DNA from: Nonomuraea coxensis DSM 45129
Lineage (GTDB): Bacteria; Actinomycetota; Actinomycetes; Streptosporangiales; Streptosporangiaceae
DNA length: 64,000 bases
NCBI RefSeq assembly: GCF_019397265.1
Contig: NZ_CP068985.1
Span: forward strand, 7,745,001-7,809,000
Reading direction: 5' to 3'
Positions 17,295 through 25,556 of the stretch are shown here, one piece after another. The translations under genes and the position numbers were made by a program. Under the pieces are notes generated by a model. It saw nothing but the letters and a program-made list of their open reading frames with translations. It ran no database searches and was not told where the DNA came from. The stretch's first letter is position 1. Each line of letters opens with the position of its first letter.

Positions 17295-17459
17295 TCACCA
17301 CTGCAGGAGCAGGGCGCGGCGGAGGCGGTCGTTGGCCTTCTGGGCCTTGCGCTGCGCCCGGCGCACGCGCTGCAGGCGCAGCGCGAGACGCTCCTCCTCC
17401 GCTTCGCGGTGGAGGGTTTGTATTCGGTCGTTCACGAGGTCATGGATGAGATGGGACAT
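17295..17459 (-). CDS. Small basic coiled-coil-like protein, 54 aa
   Basis: The product (MSHLIHDLVNDRIQTLHREA and onward) is nearly all charged helix rich in Arg, Glu, Leu and Gln, ending ALLLQW. Short proteins of this type occur beside whiB7 or in actinobacterial intergenic regions, and the function is unknown. ATG 17459 is chosen because GAGGAG lies nine bases upstream; an in-frame start ten codons earlier has no such site. It lies downstream of whiB7 on the same strand and ends at a strong terminator. Confidence 0.72.
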   Translation of the reverse strand: MSHLIHDLVNDRIQTLHREAEEERLALRLQRVRRAQRKAQKANDRLRRALLLQW

Positions 17460-17532
17460 TGCGGTGCTCCTCGTCGGGTGAGTGTTCATCTGGTTCGGTT
17501 TCCTTTCGATGTGGTGCGTACGTGCGGGTGGA

Positions 17533-17802
17533 TCAGGCAGCGACCGGGTGCTTGCGGGGACGCCCGCGCGGACGCTTGCGGGGAACGACGGTCCCCCTGA
17601 GGATCAGCTCGCCGCCCCAGACGCCCCACGGCTCCTCACGCTCGAGCGCGCGGTCGAGGCAGGCCTTCTGGATCGGGCAGCCGCCGCAGAGCGCCTTCGC
17701 GAACTCCACGTCATCCGGCGACTCGGCGAACCACAGGTCAGGGTCGGTACGACAGGGGATCTTGGCTTCGTCGATCAGGTCCATGATCGTCTTCGCCCCC
17801 AT
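17533..17802 (-). CDS. whiB7: WhiB7 transcription factor, 89 aa
   Basis: WhiB7 (WblC) is an iron-sulfur regulator that binds the principal sigma factor and activates intrinsic antibiotic-resistance genes. The four cluster cysteines are in IPCRTDPD and CGGCPIQKAC. The GVWGGE turn follows, and the C-terminal RGRPRKH is the AT-hook that distinguishes WhiB7 from other WhiB proteins. ATG 17802 follows AAGGAG at good spacing; the longer open frame to 17874 runs back into the leader terminator and is not credible. The leader (17803-18247) contains an upstream ORF and an intrinsic terminator, and its promoter carries an AT-rich block. Confidence 0.95.
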   Translation of the reverse strand: MGAKTIMDLIDEAKIPCRTDPDLWFAESPDDVEFAKALCGGCPIQKACLDRALEREEPWGVWGGELILRGTVVPRKRPRGRPRKHPVAA

Positions 17803-17870
17803 CTTCTTTCTCCTTCGATCGATCCTTTTGTTCTTGGTTGGACACCTCATAGGTGGTCGGATCGCGGACA

Positions 17871-17907
17871 ACAAAAGGGCCGCGGATCCGTCTGTGGATC
17901 CGCGGCC
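17871..17907 (-). terminator. Intrinsic terminator (attenuator) in the whiB7 leader
   Basis: The arms 17878-17889 and 17896-17907 form a perfect 12-bp GC-rich stem around a six-base loop. On the minus strand the stem is followed at once by CUUUUGUUGU, a true U-rich tract that is rare in this genome. It sits 19 bases past the upstream-ORF stop and about 70 bases before the whiB7 start, the position expected for transcription attenuation. Confidence 0.85.
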
Positions 17908-17926
17908 TGGGGGCTACTGTCGCCGG

Positions 17927-18190
17927 TCAGGTTATGACCGGTGTATCCCTCCAGGGCTGCGGACCGCACAGTCCACCGTTGGTGAGCTGGTTGGCCGGCA
18001 GTTCGATACGTCCTGCGTAGACAGGAGCCACCTGCGGAGCCGCGGCGCCGGCGTGGGCGCGCGCGCCGAAGACGGCGGACTGGCTACGGACAGACTTCTC
18101 CTGCCGTGGCTTGGCCGGCCCATTGGCGAGCAGCACCGAATCACGGCACGCGGAAGCGAGCCACGGCGTGGCTGCAGTCTGAATGCTCAT
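17927..18190 (-). CDS. Upstream ORF (leader peptide) of whiB7, 87 aa
   Basis: ATG 18190 follows GGAGGTGAG at good spacing, and the frame is open for 87 codons to 17927. Its last codons and stop lie inside a small hairpin (17923-17929 with 17935-17941), just ahead of the intrinsic terminator. In mycobacteria and Streptomyces, translation of a whiB7/wblC upstream ORF couples ribosome stalling to readthrough of such a terminator. The predicted peptide is not recognised, so its role is likely the act of translation rather than the product. Confidence 0.75.
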   Translation of the reverse strand: MSIQTAATPWLASACRDSVLLANGPAKPRQEKSVRSQSAVFGARAHAGAAAPQVAPVYAGRIELPANQLTNGGLCGPQPWRDTPVIT

Positions 18191-18253
18191 CACGGGGCTC
18201 ACCTCCACTTTGCTGATCGTCGGAAACAGTCGTGTCCGACTCGCTTGCCCATG

Positions 18254-18291
18254 ACCCTAAACCGGAAGGCCGGGACCCGGCAACATATTTT
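18254..18291 (-). promoter_or_regulatory. whiB7 promoter with AT-rich block next to -35
   Basis: On the minus strand, TTGCCG (18278-18283) and TAGGGT (18254-18259) are 18 bp apart. AAAATAT (18285-18291) lies immediately upstream of the -35 hexamer, the place where the WhiB7 AT-hook contacts its own promoters. Transcription from here would start near 18247, about 57 nt before the upstream ORF. Confidence 0.65.
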
Positions 18292-18306
18292 CTACCTGCG
18301 ATTTCG

Positions 18307-19176
18307 CTATCGCAGCGGCCGGATCATGGCCTCCTGTACGACCGAGACGACGAGGTCACCCGACGCGGTGAACATCTCACCGCGCGCCAACCCCCGCGCC
18401 CCCGCCGACCACGGCGACTCCTGAGCATAGAGCAACCAGTCGTCGGCCCTGAAGGGGCCGTGGAACCACATGGCGTGGTCCAGCGAGGCGCCCATGACGT
18501 TGGACACGCCCCACGCCATGCCGTGCGCCAGCAGGATGGTGTCCACGAGCGTGAAGTCGGAGGCGTAGGCGGCCAGCACGACGTGCAGCAGCGGGTCGTC
18601 GGGCAGCTCGGCGTCGTAGCGGAACCAGACGTTGGTCTCGGCGCTGCGCAGCGACGGGTCGTTGTGCGCCTCCCACGTCAGCGGCGAGGCGTAGCGGGCG
18701 TCGACGGGCCGGGGCCGCGATATCCAGTCGCGGAACTCGGGATGGTCGCCCACCAGGTCGAACATGCGGTCCTGGAACGTGGGCAGCGTCTCGGGCGCCG
18801 GCACGACCGGCATCACCGACGCCTGGTGCTCGACCCCCTCCTCCGCGATGTGGAACGACACCGACATCGTGAAGATCGCCTTGCCGTGCTGGATCGCCTG
18901 GACCCGCCGGGTGCTGAACGAGCGCCCGTCGCGCACCCGCTCCACGTTGTAGACGATCGGGATCGACGGGTCGCCGGGCCTGATGAAGTAGGCGTGCAGC
19001 GAGTGGACGAAGCGGTCCGCGGTGACCGTGCGCCCCGCCGCGACGAGGGCCTGGGCCGCCACCTGGCCGCCGAAGACGCGTTGGATGCGCTCCTCGGGGC
19101 TCCTCCCCCGGAAGATGTCGAGCTCGATCTGCTCCAGGTCGAGCAGGTCGAGCAGCTCCTTGAGCGCCTCGTTCAC
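18307..19176 (-). CDS. tesB: Acyl-CoA thioesterase II (TesB), 289 aa
   Basis: This is a double hot-dog thioesterase that hydrolyses acyl-CoA to free acid and CoA. Typical motifs are VFGGQVAAQALVAA, HSLHAYFIRPG, SFSTRRVQAIQHG and, in the second half, SLDHAMWFHGPFRADDWLLY, which holds the catalytic Asp. The length matches family members when translation starts at GTG 19176, which follows GAGGGGGA; the open frame upstream of that is shadow. It ends close to the whiB7 promoter on the same strand. Confidence 0.92.
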   Translation of the reverse strand: MNEALKELLDLLDLEQIELDIFRGRSPEERIQRVFGGQVAAQALVAAGRTVTADRFVHSLHAYFIRPGDPSIPIVYNVERVRDGRSFSTRRVQAIQHGKAIFTMSVSFHIAEEGVEHQASVMPVVPAPETLPTFQDRMFDLVGDHPEFRDWISRPRPVDARYASPLTWEAHNDPSLRSAETNVWFRYDAELPDDPLLHVVLAAYASDFTLVDTILLAHGMAWGVSNVMGASLDHAMWFHGPFRADDWLLYAQESPWSAGARGLARGEMFTASGDLVVSVVQEAMIRPLR

Positions 19177-19376
19177 GTGTCGGTCCCCCTCGCGCGCCCC
19201 GGCGCGCCGGTCGGTGCTCAGGGGCGGCGGGGCAGGTCTTCTTCTCGAAAAGGTATCCGGTCCTGACACAAGTTTGACGTGCGGCCGGAGCCGGCCCGTA
19301 TCCGGCCCGGCGGTCCGATGATGACCGGTCGGCGTTTCACCGCTGTTACGCGGTGCCCCTCACCCGGCGCCGCTGC

Positions 19377-21416
19377 TCAGCCGGTGCCGCGGCACAGCGC
19401 GAGGACGGCCTCACCATATCGGTCGATCTTGACACGGCCGACGCCGGGGATCGACAACAGCTCCTGCTCGGTCGCCGGCGCGCGCTCGGCGATGGCCTGG
19501 AGGGTGACGTCGGTGAAGACGACGTACGGCGGGATCTTGTTGTCCTTGGCCGTGGCGGTGCGCCACGCCTTGAGCCGCTCCAGCAGCTCCTCGTCGTAGT
19601 CGGCGGGGCAGGTGGCGCAGCGGCCCAGCTTCTGCTCGGCCGCGGCGGTGAGCGTCTTGGCGCAGACCCGGCAGCTCACCGGCGCGGCCACGGTGCGCCG
19701 CTCGCGGGTCGCGCCCGGGATCGGGCGCGGCGGGGCGGCGCGGCCGGTGAGGCCGTCGAGGAAACGGGACGGCCGGCGGCTCTTGCGCCCGCCGGGCGCG
19801 CGGGCCAGCGCCCAGGAGAGCGTCAGGTGCTCGCGGGCGCGGGTGACGCCGACGTAGAGGAGGCGGCGCTCCTCCTCGATCTGCTCGGGGGTCTCGGCGT
19901 AGACGATGGGCAGCATGCCGTCGGTGAGCCCGACGAGGAACACGGCGTCCCACTCCAGGCCCTTGGCGGCGTGCAGGGAGGCCAGCGTGACGCCCTCGAC
20001 GGGCGGCGCGTGCTGCTCGGCCGCGCGGCGCTCCAGCTCGGCGACGAACGCCGGCAGGTCGGCGCCCTCGGCCGCGAGGTCCTCGGCCAGGTCGGCCAGC
20101 GCCTTCAGCGACTCCCACCGCTCCCTGGCCTTGCCGCCGCCGGGCGGCGCGGGGGTGAGGCCGACGCCCGCGAGGATGTGGTGCACCTCGGCGGCCAGCG
20201 GCTCGCCGGCCGCCGACCGGGCCGCGCCGCGCAGCAGCACGACCGCCTGGCGGACCTCGGGGCGCTCGAAGAAGCGCTCCGCGCCCCGCAGCAGGTAGGG
20301 GATGTCGGCCTTGGCGAGCGCCTCCTCGTACGCCTCCGACTGGGAGTTGACCCGGAACAGCACCGCGATCTCGCGGGCCGGCACGCCCTTGTCGAGCAGC
20401 TTCCTGATGGCCCTCGCCACCCCGGCGGCCTCGGCCGGCTCGTCGTCGTAGTCGGCGAAGGCGGGCCGCGGGCCGTCGGGCCGCTGGGCGACCAGCTCCA
20501 GCCGGTGGGGAGACCGGCCGCGGGCGATGACCCGGTTGGCCAGGTCGACGACCTGGGGGGTGGAGCGGTAGTCGCGGACGAGCTTGATGACGGCGGCCTG
20601 CGGATGCTCGACCGCGAAGCCGGTGAGGTAGCGCGGGCTGGCACCGGTGAAGGAGTAGATGGTCTGGTTGGGGTCGCCGACCACGCAGATGTCGTCGCGC
20701 CCGCCGAGCCAGGTGTCGAGCAGGAGCTTCTGCAGCGGGTTGACGTCCTGGTACTCGTCGACGACGAAGTAGCGGTATTGCTGGCGGATCTGCGCCGCGA
20801 CCTCCTGGTGCTCGGTCATCACCGCCGCGGTCAGCTCCAGGATGGTCTCGAAGTCGACCAGGTGGCGTTCGCGCCGGAGCCGCTCGTACGCCTCGTACAG
20901 GCGGGAGACCTCGTCGGCGGCCACGGGCGGCGTGCGGTGGTGCTTGGCCGCGGCGGCGGCGTAGTCCTCGGGGCCGATCTGGGTGACCTTGGCCCACTCG
21001 ATCTCGGCGGCGATGTCGCGCAGCTCGGACCGGTCGGGGGTCCTGCGGATCAGCCGGCACGCCTCGGCGAGCACCGGCAGCTTCGACTCGATGACCGAGG
21101 GCGCCTCGCCGCCGATCACGCGCGGCCAGAAGTAGGTGAGCTGGCGCAGCGCCGCGGCGTGGAACGTGCGGGCCTGGACGCCGGGCGCGCCGAGCGCGCG
21201 CAGCCGCTGGCGCAGCTCCCCGGCGGCGCGCGTGGTGAAAGTCACAGCGAGCACGCTCTGGGCGTCGGTGACCCCGCTCCGCACCGCGTGCGCGATCCGG
21301 TGGGTGATCGCCCTGGTCTTGCCCGTCCCTGCCCCGGCCAGCACGCAGACGGGGCCGCGCACCGCCTCGGCGACGGCGCGCTGCTCGGGGTCGAGGCCGA
21401 TCAGGACGTCATCCAC
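19377..21416 (-). CDS. uvrD2: UvrD2-type superfamily 1 DNA helicase with HRDC domain, about 679 aa
   Basis: Walker A is AGAGTGKT, Walker B is VVDEYQDVNP, and the helicase motifs GDPNQTIYSFTGA, LVRDYRST and VFLVGLTDGMLP follow. A four-cysteine element (CRVCAK and CATCPAD) precedes a C-terminal HRDC domain (ELLERLKAWR to RYGEAVLALC), as in mycobacterial UvrD2. The enzyme unwinds DNA 3' to 5' in repair. GTG 21416 has a better-spaced AAGGGG than GTG 21425. Confidence 0.93.
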   Translation of the reverse strand: MDDVLIGLDPEQRAVAEAVRGPVCVLAGAGTGKTRAITHRIAHAVRSGVTDAQSVLAVTFTTRAAGELRQRLRALGAPGVQARTFHAAALRQLTYFWPRVIGGEAPSVIESKLPVLAEACRLIRRTPDRSELRDIAAEIEWAKVTQIGPEDYAAAAAKHHRTPPVAADEVSRLYEAYERLRRERHLVDFETILELTAAVMTEHQEVAAQIRQQYRYFVVDEYQDVNPLQKLLLDTWLGGRDDICVVGDPNQTIYSFTGASPRYLTGFAVEHPQAAVIKLVRDYRSTPQVVDLANRVIARGRSPHRLELVAQRPDGPRPAFADYDDEPAEAAGVARAIRKLLDKGVPAREIAVLFRVNSQSEAYEEALAKADIPYLLRGAERFFERPEVRQAVVLLRGAARSAAGEPLAAEVHHILAGVGLTPAPPGGGKARERWESLKALADLAEDLAAEGADLPAFVAELERRAAEQHAPPVEGVTLASLHAAKGLEWDAVFLVGLTDGMLPIVYAETPEQIEEERRLLYVGVTRAREHLTLSWALARAPGGRKSRRPSRFLDGLTGRAAPPRPIPGATRERRTVAAPVSCRVCAKTLTAAAEQKLGRCATCPADYDEELLERLKAWRTATAKDNKIPPYVVFTDVTLQAIAERAPATEQELLSIPGVGRVKIDRYGEAVLALCRGTG

Positions 21417-21569
21417 GTGTGTCACCCCTTCATCTTCCCAGCACTGGCGGCCAGGGGCTTTATTCTGGCAACATGCGGGCCGTCGTATGTTCTCGGTCCG
21501 CGAGATGCGAAGAACTGGTCTCTACCCCCACAATGGGGCCGACCATTGACCCTGGGGGAAAGGAAGGCC

Positions 21570-22496
21570 GTGCGGATAGCGGTTCACGTGGGTGCTCTGG
21601 CGCTCGCTGCCGTCGTGCTCACGCCCGTCAGCGCCGATGCGGTCAGCGCGGGCGCGACCGCGGCGCAGCCCACCCCCTCGCCGAGCGTCGCCGCCTCGGC
21701 GACCACGGACGACGTCTACGGGCTGAGCACGGAGACCATCGCGTACGGCTCGCACAAGCGCCAGCAGATGGACGTGTGGTGGACCCCCGACGGCCAGCAG
21801 CGGCCCGGCGTGTTCCTCATCCACGGCGGCTGGTGGTCCAGCGGCGACAAGCGGTACATGAAGGAGATCACCCGCAGCTACGCCGAGCTCGGCTACACGG
21901 TCTTCAACCTCAACTACCGGCTGTCCGGCGACGCGGCCTGGCCGGCGCAGCGCACCGACGCGCTCACGGCGATCGCGACCGCCCGCAAGTTCGCCGAGCG
22001 GTGGTCGTTCGACCCGGGCAACTACGTGGTGGTCGGCTTCTCGGCGGGCGGGCACCTCGCGGCGGCGGTCGGCACCTACGGTGACGGCGTGGGCGGGCTG
22101 AAGGGCGTGGTCGGCCTGTCGCCGATCACCTCCCCGCTGCAGGCGTACGCCGACGGCGACGCCAGGAAGACCACCGACCTCAACAAGCGCAGGCTGCGCA
22201 AGGCCGCGATCAAGCTGGCCGGCGGCTGCGTGCCCAAGGGCAAGTGCGCGCGCGTGTGGGCCAGCATGGAGGTCGCCTGGCACGCGAGCAGGCACGACGC
22301 CCCGATGCTGACGATCCACTCGCAGGACGAGTTCGTGCCGCCGTCGCAGGGCATCCTGCTGCGGGAGATGCTGGCCAAGGTGGGGGTGCCGGTGACCGTG
22401 CTGACGCAGCCGGGCATCAACCACAGCGCGCCGCTCTACCGGGAGCCGGGCGTGGCCGAGCGGGTGCAGACCTGGATCGCCGAGCGCATCGGCTGA
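21570..22496 (+). CDS. Secreted alpha/beta hydrolase (esterase/lipase fold), 308 aa
   Basis: A Sec signal peptide (about residues 1-25) precedes a Ser/Pro/Thr-rich linker and a BD-FAE or Hsl-like alpha/beta hydrolase domain. The oxyanion hole is HGGWW, the nucleophile is Ser in GFSAGGH, the acid lies in IHSQDEFVP and the histidine in GINHSAP. The start is GTG behind AAGGAAGG. A secreted carboxyl esterase acting on small acyl esters is likely; the substrate is unknown. It is divergent from uvrD2. Confidence 0.87.
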   Translation: MRIAVHVGALALAAVVLTPVSADAVSAGATAAQPTPSPSVAASATTDDVYGLSTETIAYGSHKRQQMDVWWTPDGQQRPGVFLIHGGWWSSGDKRYMKEITRSYAELGYTVFNLNYRLSGDAAWPAQRTDALTAIATARKFAERWSFDPGNYVVVGFSAGGHLAAAVGTYGDGVGGLKGVVGLSPITSPLQAYADGDARKTTDLNKRRLRKAAIKLAGGCVPKGKCARVWASMEVAWHASRHDAPMLTIHSQDEFVPPSQGILLREMLAKVGVPVTVLTQPGINHSAPLYREPGVAERVQTWIAERIG

Positions 22497-22580
22497 GCAC
22501 GCTCCCGTCAAGGGATTAAGCGGGCAGGCCGGGTTGTTGCACCCGACGCCTGACTTCTGACCTGGGAGGGATCATCCGAC

Positions 22581-22829
22581 ATGGCGCTCACCGTCTACAG
22601 CACGAGCTGGTGCGGCCCCTGCAAGCGGCTCAAGGCTCAGCTTGCCCGTGAGGGCATCAGCTTCGACGAGGTCGACATCGAGCGCGACCCGTCGGCGGCG
22701 GAGTTCGTGATGAGCGTCAACAACGGCAACCAGACGGTGCCGACCGTGGTGATCGACACGCCTGGCGGCCGGGTGGTGCGGACCAATCCGTCGGCCCGGG
22801 AGGTCAAGGCGATCCTCGGCGCCGCCTGA
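22581..22829 (+). CDS. mrx1: Mycoredoxin / actinobacterial glutaredoxin-like protein, 82 aa
   Basis: This is a short glutaredoxin fold with the active site CGPC (most mycoredoxins have CGYC) and the cis-Pro segment TVPTVVI. Mycoredoxin uses mycothiol to reduce protein disulfides or S-mycothiolated proteins. The placement between uvrD2 and nudC is the same as mycobacterial mrx1, which supports the assignment. A GGGAGG lies upstream of the ATG. Confidence 0.9.
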   Translation: MALTVYSTSWCGPCKRLKAQLAREGISFDEVDIERDPSAAEFVMSVNNGNQTVPTVVIDTPGGRVVRTNPSAREVKAILGAA

Positions 22830-22839
22830 CCGGGGTGGA

Positions 22840-23811
22840 TCACTCGTAGTCGAGCTGCCCGCCGTACCACGTCTCGATGAGGCGGCGGGCGATCGACACG
22901 GCGGGCGGCAGGCGCAGCTCGCCGGAGTCGAGGGCCGCGGTCAGCTCCTCGCGGGAGAACCAGCGCGCCTCGGCGATCTCCTCGCGGTCGGGCCGCAGCT
23001 CGGTGGTGACGGCCTCGGCGAAGAAGCCCAGCATGAGGCTGCGCGGGAACGGCCAGGGCTGGCTGCCGAGGTAGCGCGGCCTGACCACGCTGACGCCGAC
23101 CTCCTCGGCGACCTCGCGCACCACGGCGTGCTCCAGCGACTCGCCGGGCTCGACGAACCCGGCCAGGACCGACATGCGGCCCTCCGGCCACTGGGGGCCG
23201 CGGGCCAGCAGGCAGCGGTCGTTCTCGTCGCGGATCAGCATGATGACGGCCGGGTCGACGCGCGGGAAGTGCTGGCTGCCGTCCTGGGGGCAGACGCGGA
23301 CGTGGCCGCCCGCCTGGATCTCGGTGCGGCTGCCGCAGCGCGGGCAGAACTCGTGGGTGGTGTGCCACGCCTCCAGCGCGACGGCGTAGACCAGCAGGCC
23401 CGCGTCGCGGGCGCCGAGCAGGCCGCCGACCTGGCGCAGCCCGGCCGCCGCCGGATCGCCCGCGGGGGCGTCGGCCAGCTTCATCGCGAACGTGACCCGC
23501 CCGTTGACCTCGCGCTTCGGCACGCCGGGCAGCGGCGCGGCGACCGCGAAGTAGGTGACCTCGCTCTCGACGCCGAGGAGGTAGCGCGGCCCCTGCGGCG
23601 CCTCGGCGGGGCTGAACAGCACCGCCCGCACCTGGTCGCCCTCCCTGCGCACCAGCGTGTGGCCGTCGTCGATGACCAGCACCCTGGTCGCCGGGTCGGA
23701 CCAGGCCCGCTCCAGCCACCGCTCGTCGGCACGCAACGCCGCGGAGCGGTCGATGGTGCCGCGCGCGAGAAGCAGGGGTCCGATCAGTTGTTCTTCCGCC
23801 GTGGTCTCCAC
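22840..23811 (-). CDS. nudC: NADH pyrophosphatase / decapping Nudix hydrolase NudC, 323 aa
   Basis: The N-terminal domain is followed by a zinc-ribbon-like CPRCG and CPQDG (three Cys; the fourth is replaced by Asp, common in actinobacteria), then the Nudix box GFVEPGESLEHAVVREVAEE and the NudC-specific SQPWPFPRS. NudC removes NAD caps from RNA and hydrolyses NADH. It converges on mrx1 with a ten-base gap. Confidence 0.93.
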   Translation of the reverse strand: METTAEEQLIGPLLLARGTIDRSAALRADERWLERAWSDPATRVLVIDDGHTLVRREGDQVRAVLFSPAEAPQGPRYLLGVESEVTYFAVAAPLPGVPKREVNGRVTFAMKLADAPAGDPAAAGLRQVGGLLGARDAGLLVYAVALEAWHTTHEFCPRCGSRTEIQAGGHVRVCPQDGSQHFPRVDPAVIMLIRDENDRCLLARGPQWPEGRMSVLAGFVEPGESLEHAVVREVAEEVGVSVVRPRYLGSQPWPFPRSLMLGFFAEAVTTELRPDREEIAEARWFSREELTAALDSGELRLPPAVSIARRLIETWYGGQLDYE

Positions 23812-23917
23812 AGGCCCGCCCCCTCCAGAATTTCGATGTCATCCTATGACCTCGCGGTCGGCCGCCGATCGCGGATTCGGGCCCCCGGTCGTTCGCGCTC
23901 CGGCTAAGATCATCGAG

Positions 23918-23936
23918 TTAGGTTAGCCTTACCTGA
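23918..23936 (+). promoter_or_regulatory. IdeR/DtxR iron box
   Basis: TTAGGTTAGCCTTACCTGA is nearly identical to the consensus TTAGGTTAGSCTWACCTAA. It lies 20 bp before the siderophore remnant and is oriented for rightward transcription, so iron would repress it. Confidence 0.88.
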
Positions 23937-23956
23937 TCCTCGGGGGTGCCTCGACG

Positions 23957-24042
23957 TTGCGGCTCTACCTCACCGCGCTCAAGCCGACCGACTCGGTGAC
24001 CCGCGGCTTCCTGCCGCGGCGCGTGCCCTGGGCTGCGAGGTG
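23957..24042 (+). pseudogene. N-terminal fragment of an ATP-grasp siderophore-locus gene
   Basis: TTG 23957 follows GGGGG and starts RLYLTALKPTDSVTRGFLP, which resembles the N-terminus of ATP-grasp proteins found in NIS siderophore loci. A one-base shift at about 24014 moves the frame; the next frame continues AARALGCEV, as the family does. Then the homology switches abruptly to IucA/IucC. So the fragment is about 28 codons and fused to the neighbour by deletion. Confidence 0.55.
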
Positions 24043-25326
24043 CGGATGAGCGGGCGGGAGGCGTACCTGGCCGCCGGGCTCGTGCCGCCTGGCGTCCGTC
24101 CTGAGGGGGTGCTGTTCCCGGTGCATCCGCTGGCCGTCGAGCACGTACGCAAGATCGACGGTGTGCGGGTGCTGGAGGAGCGGGCGCTCGCGGTGCGGCC
24201 GACGCTGTCGATGCGCACGGTGGAGGTCGATCCGCGTACGCATCTCAAGCTGCCGCTGCCGATCAGCACGCTCGGCCTGCGCAACCGGCGCTCGATCAGG
24301 CCGGGCACGCTGGCCGACGGCGCGCGGGCCGAGACGCTGCTGCGGCGGCTGGCCGGCCCGGACGTGCTGCTGGCCGACGAGCAGCCCTACGCCGCCACCG
24401 AGGACGAGCACCTGGCCTGGATGGTGCGGCGGCTGCCCGAGGGCACGATCGTGCCGGTGGCCGCGCTCACCGCGCCCGCCGGCCCGCGCCGCCGCGCTGC
24501 TGCGCGACGGCCCCGCCGAACGCCTGGACGCCGGGTCCTGGCGCCCGCTGACGGCGGCCGAGCTGATCGACCTGGGCCCCGGCCCCGAGGCGGCGCCGAC
24601 GTCGTCGGTGCGGACGGTCTACGTCCCGGACGCGAGGGTCTGCCTGAAGTTCTCCCTCGACGTGCGGATCACCAACTGCGTGCGCAGGAACGTCTGGTAC
24701 GAGCTGGCCGGCGCGGTGGAGCTGAGCGCGCGCCTGGGCCCGGTCTTCGAGCGGGTCGCGGCGGCGCATCCGGCCACCCGGTGGCTGCCCGAGCCCGGCT
24801 ACCGCACGGCGGCCCGGCACCCGGAAGGGCTGGGGGTGATCGTCAGGCGGAGCCCGTGGGAGGTGTGCGATCCCGGGGTGACGCCGGTGCTGGCCGCCGC
24901 ACTCGCCCTGGGCATGCGGCCCGCCGAGACCCCTGCTGAGCCGGTCGTCTGGTGGCGATCGTACGTGGCGAAGGTCGCGCTGCCGGTGCTGGAGCTGTTC
25001 TTCGCGCACGGCGTCGTCCTGGAACCCCATCTGCAGAACGTCCTGGTCGGCCTGGACGGCGACGGGATGCCCGCCCAGGCCGTCTTCCGCGATCTGGAGG
25101 GCGCCAAGCTCGTCGCGGGCCGGCACGACCTGTCCGGGCTGCGGCCCGAGATGGCGGCGGCGCTGACGTACGACGCCGGGCACGGCTGGGCCCGCGTCGT
25201 CTACTGCCTGCTGGTCAACCATCTGACCGAGATCGCGGCGGCCGTCGCCGGGCGCGACGTCGCGCTGCTGCGCGCTCTGTGGGAGGCGGCCCGCGAGCTG
25301 ATCGCCGGGCAGGCCGCCGCGCTCAC
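24040..25326 (+). pseudogene. Truncated, frameshifted IucA/IucC siderophore synthetase
   Basis: NIS synthetase homology begins at about residue 190 of a normal protein: SREAYL-like, VHPLAVEHV, PTLSMRTV, HLKLPLPISTLGLRNRR. The N-terminal third, with its substrate-binding region, is absent. A one-base frameshift near 24475-24487 divides the rest into two frames, and the C-terminal part (VWWRSYVAKVALPVLELFFA, EPHLQNVL, FRDLEGAKL, YCLLVNHL) continues in the second frame. The end runs in frame into a decarboxylase fragment. Several independent lesions make a sequencing error an unlikely explanation for the whole. Confidence 0.8.
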
Positions 25327-25556
25327 GGCCCCGGCCTACGTCTACGACCTGCCGGGCCTGGACGCGCACGCGGCGGCGGTGCGGCGGGCGCTCGCGGGCG
25401 TCGAGCTGTACTACGCCGTCAAGGCCAACCCCGACGCCGAGCTGCGGCTGCCGCGACACGGTGGTGTTCGCGATGGCCGGCGCCTACGCCTGGAATATCT
25501 CACACCACGACTTCCTCATGCACCCGAAGCCGGCGTTTCATCATCTTCGCTCCTGA
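25327..25556 (+). pseudogene. Remnant of a type III PLP-dependent decarboxylase
   Basis: Two pieces remain. The first (AYVYDLPGLDAHAAAVRRAL to VKANPDAEL) holds the start of the fold, including the PLP lysine in YAVKAN. The second, in another frame from 25452 to the stop at 25554, reads RDTVVFAMAGAYAWNISHHD, which matches the extreme C-terminus. About 350 codons between them are missing. The end overlaps the convergent adnB gene. Confidence 0.75.

Noticed and set aside
19353..22496. A 1047-codon open frame on the plus strand
   Set aside because: Most of it is the antisense of uvrD2 with His/Arg/Val-rich composition typical of GC-rich shadow frames. Only the part from GTG 21570 is a real gene.
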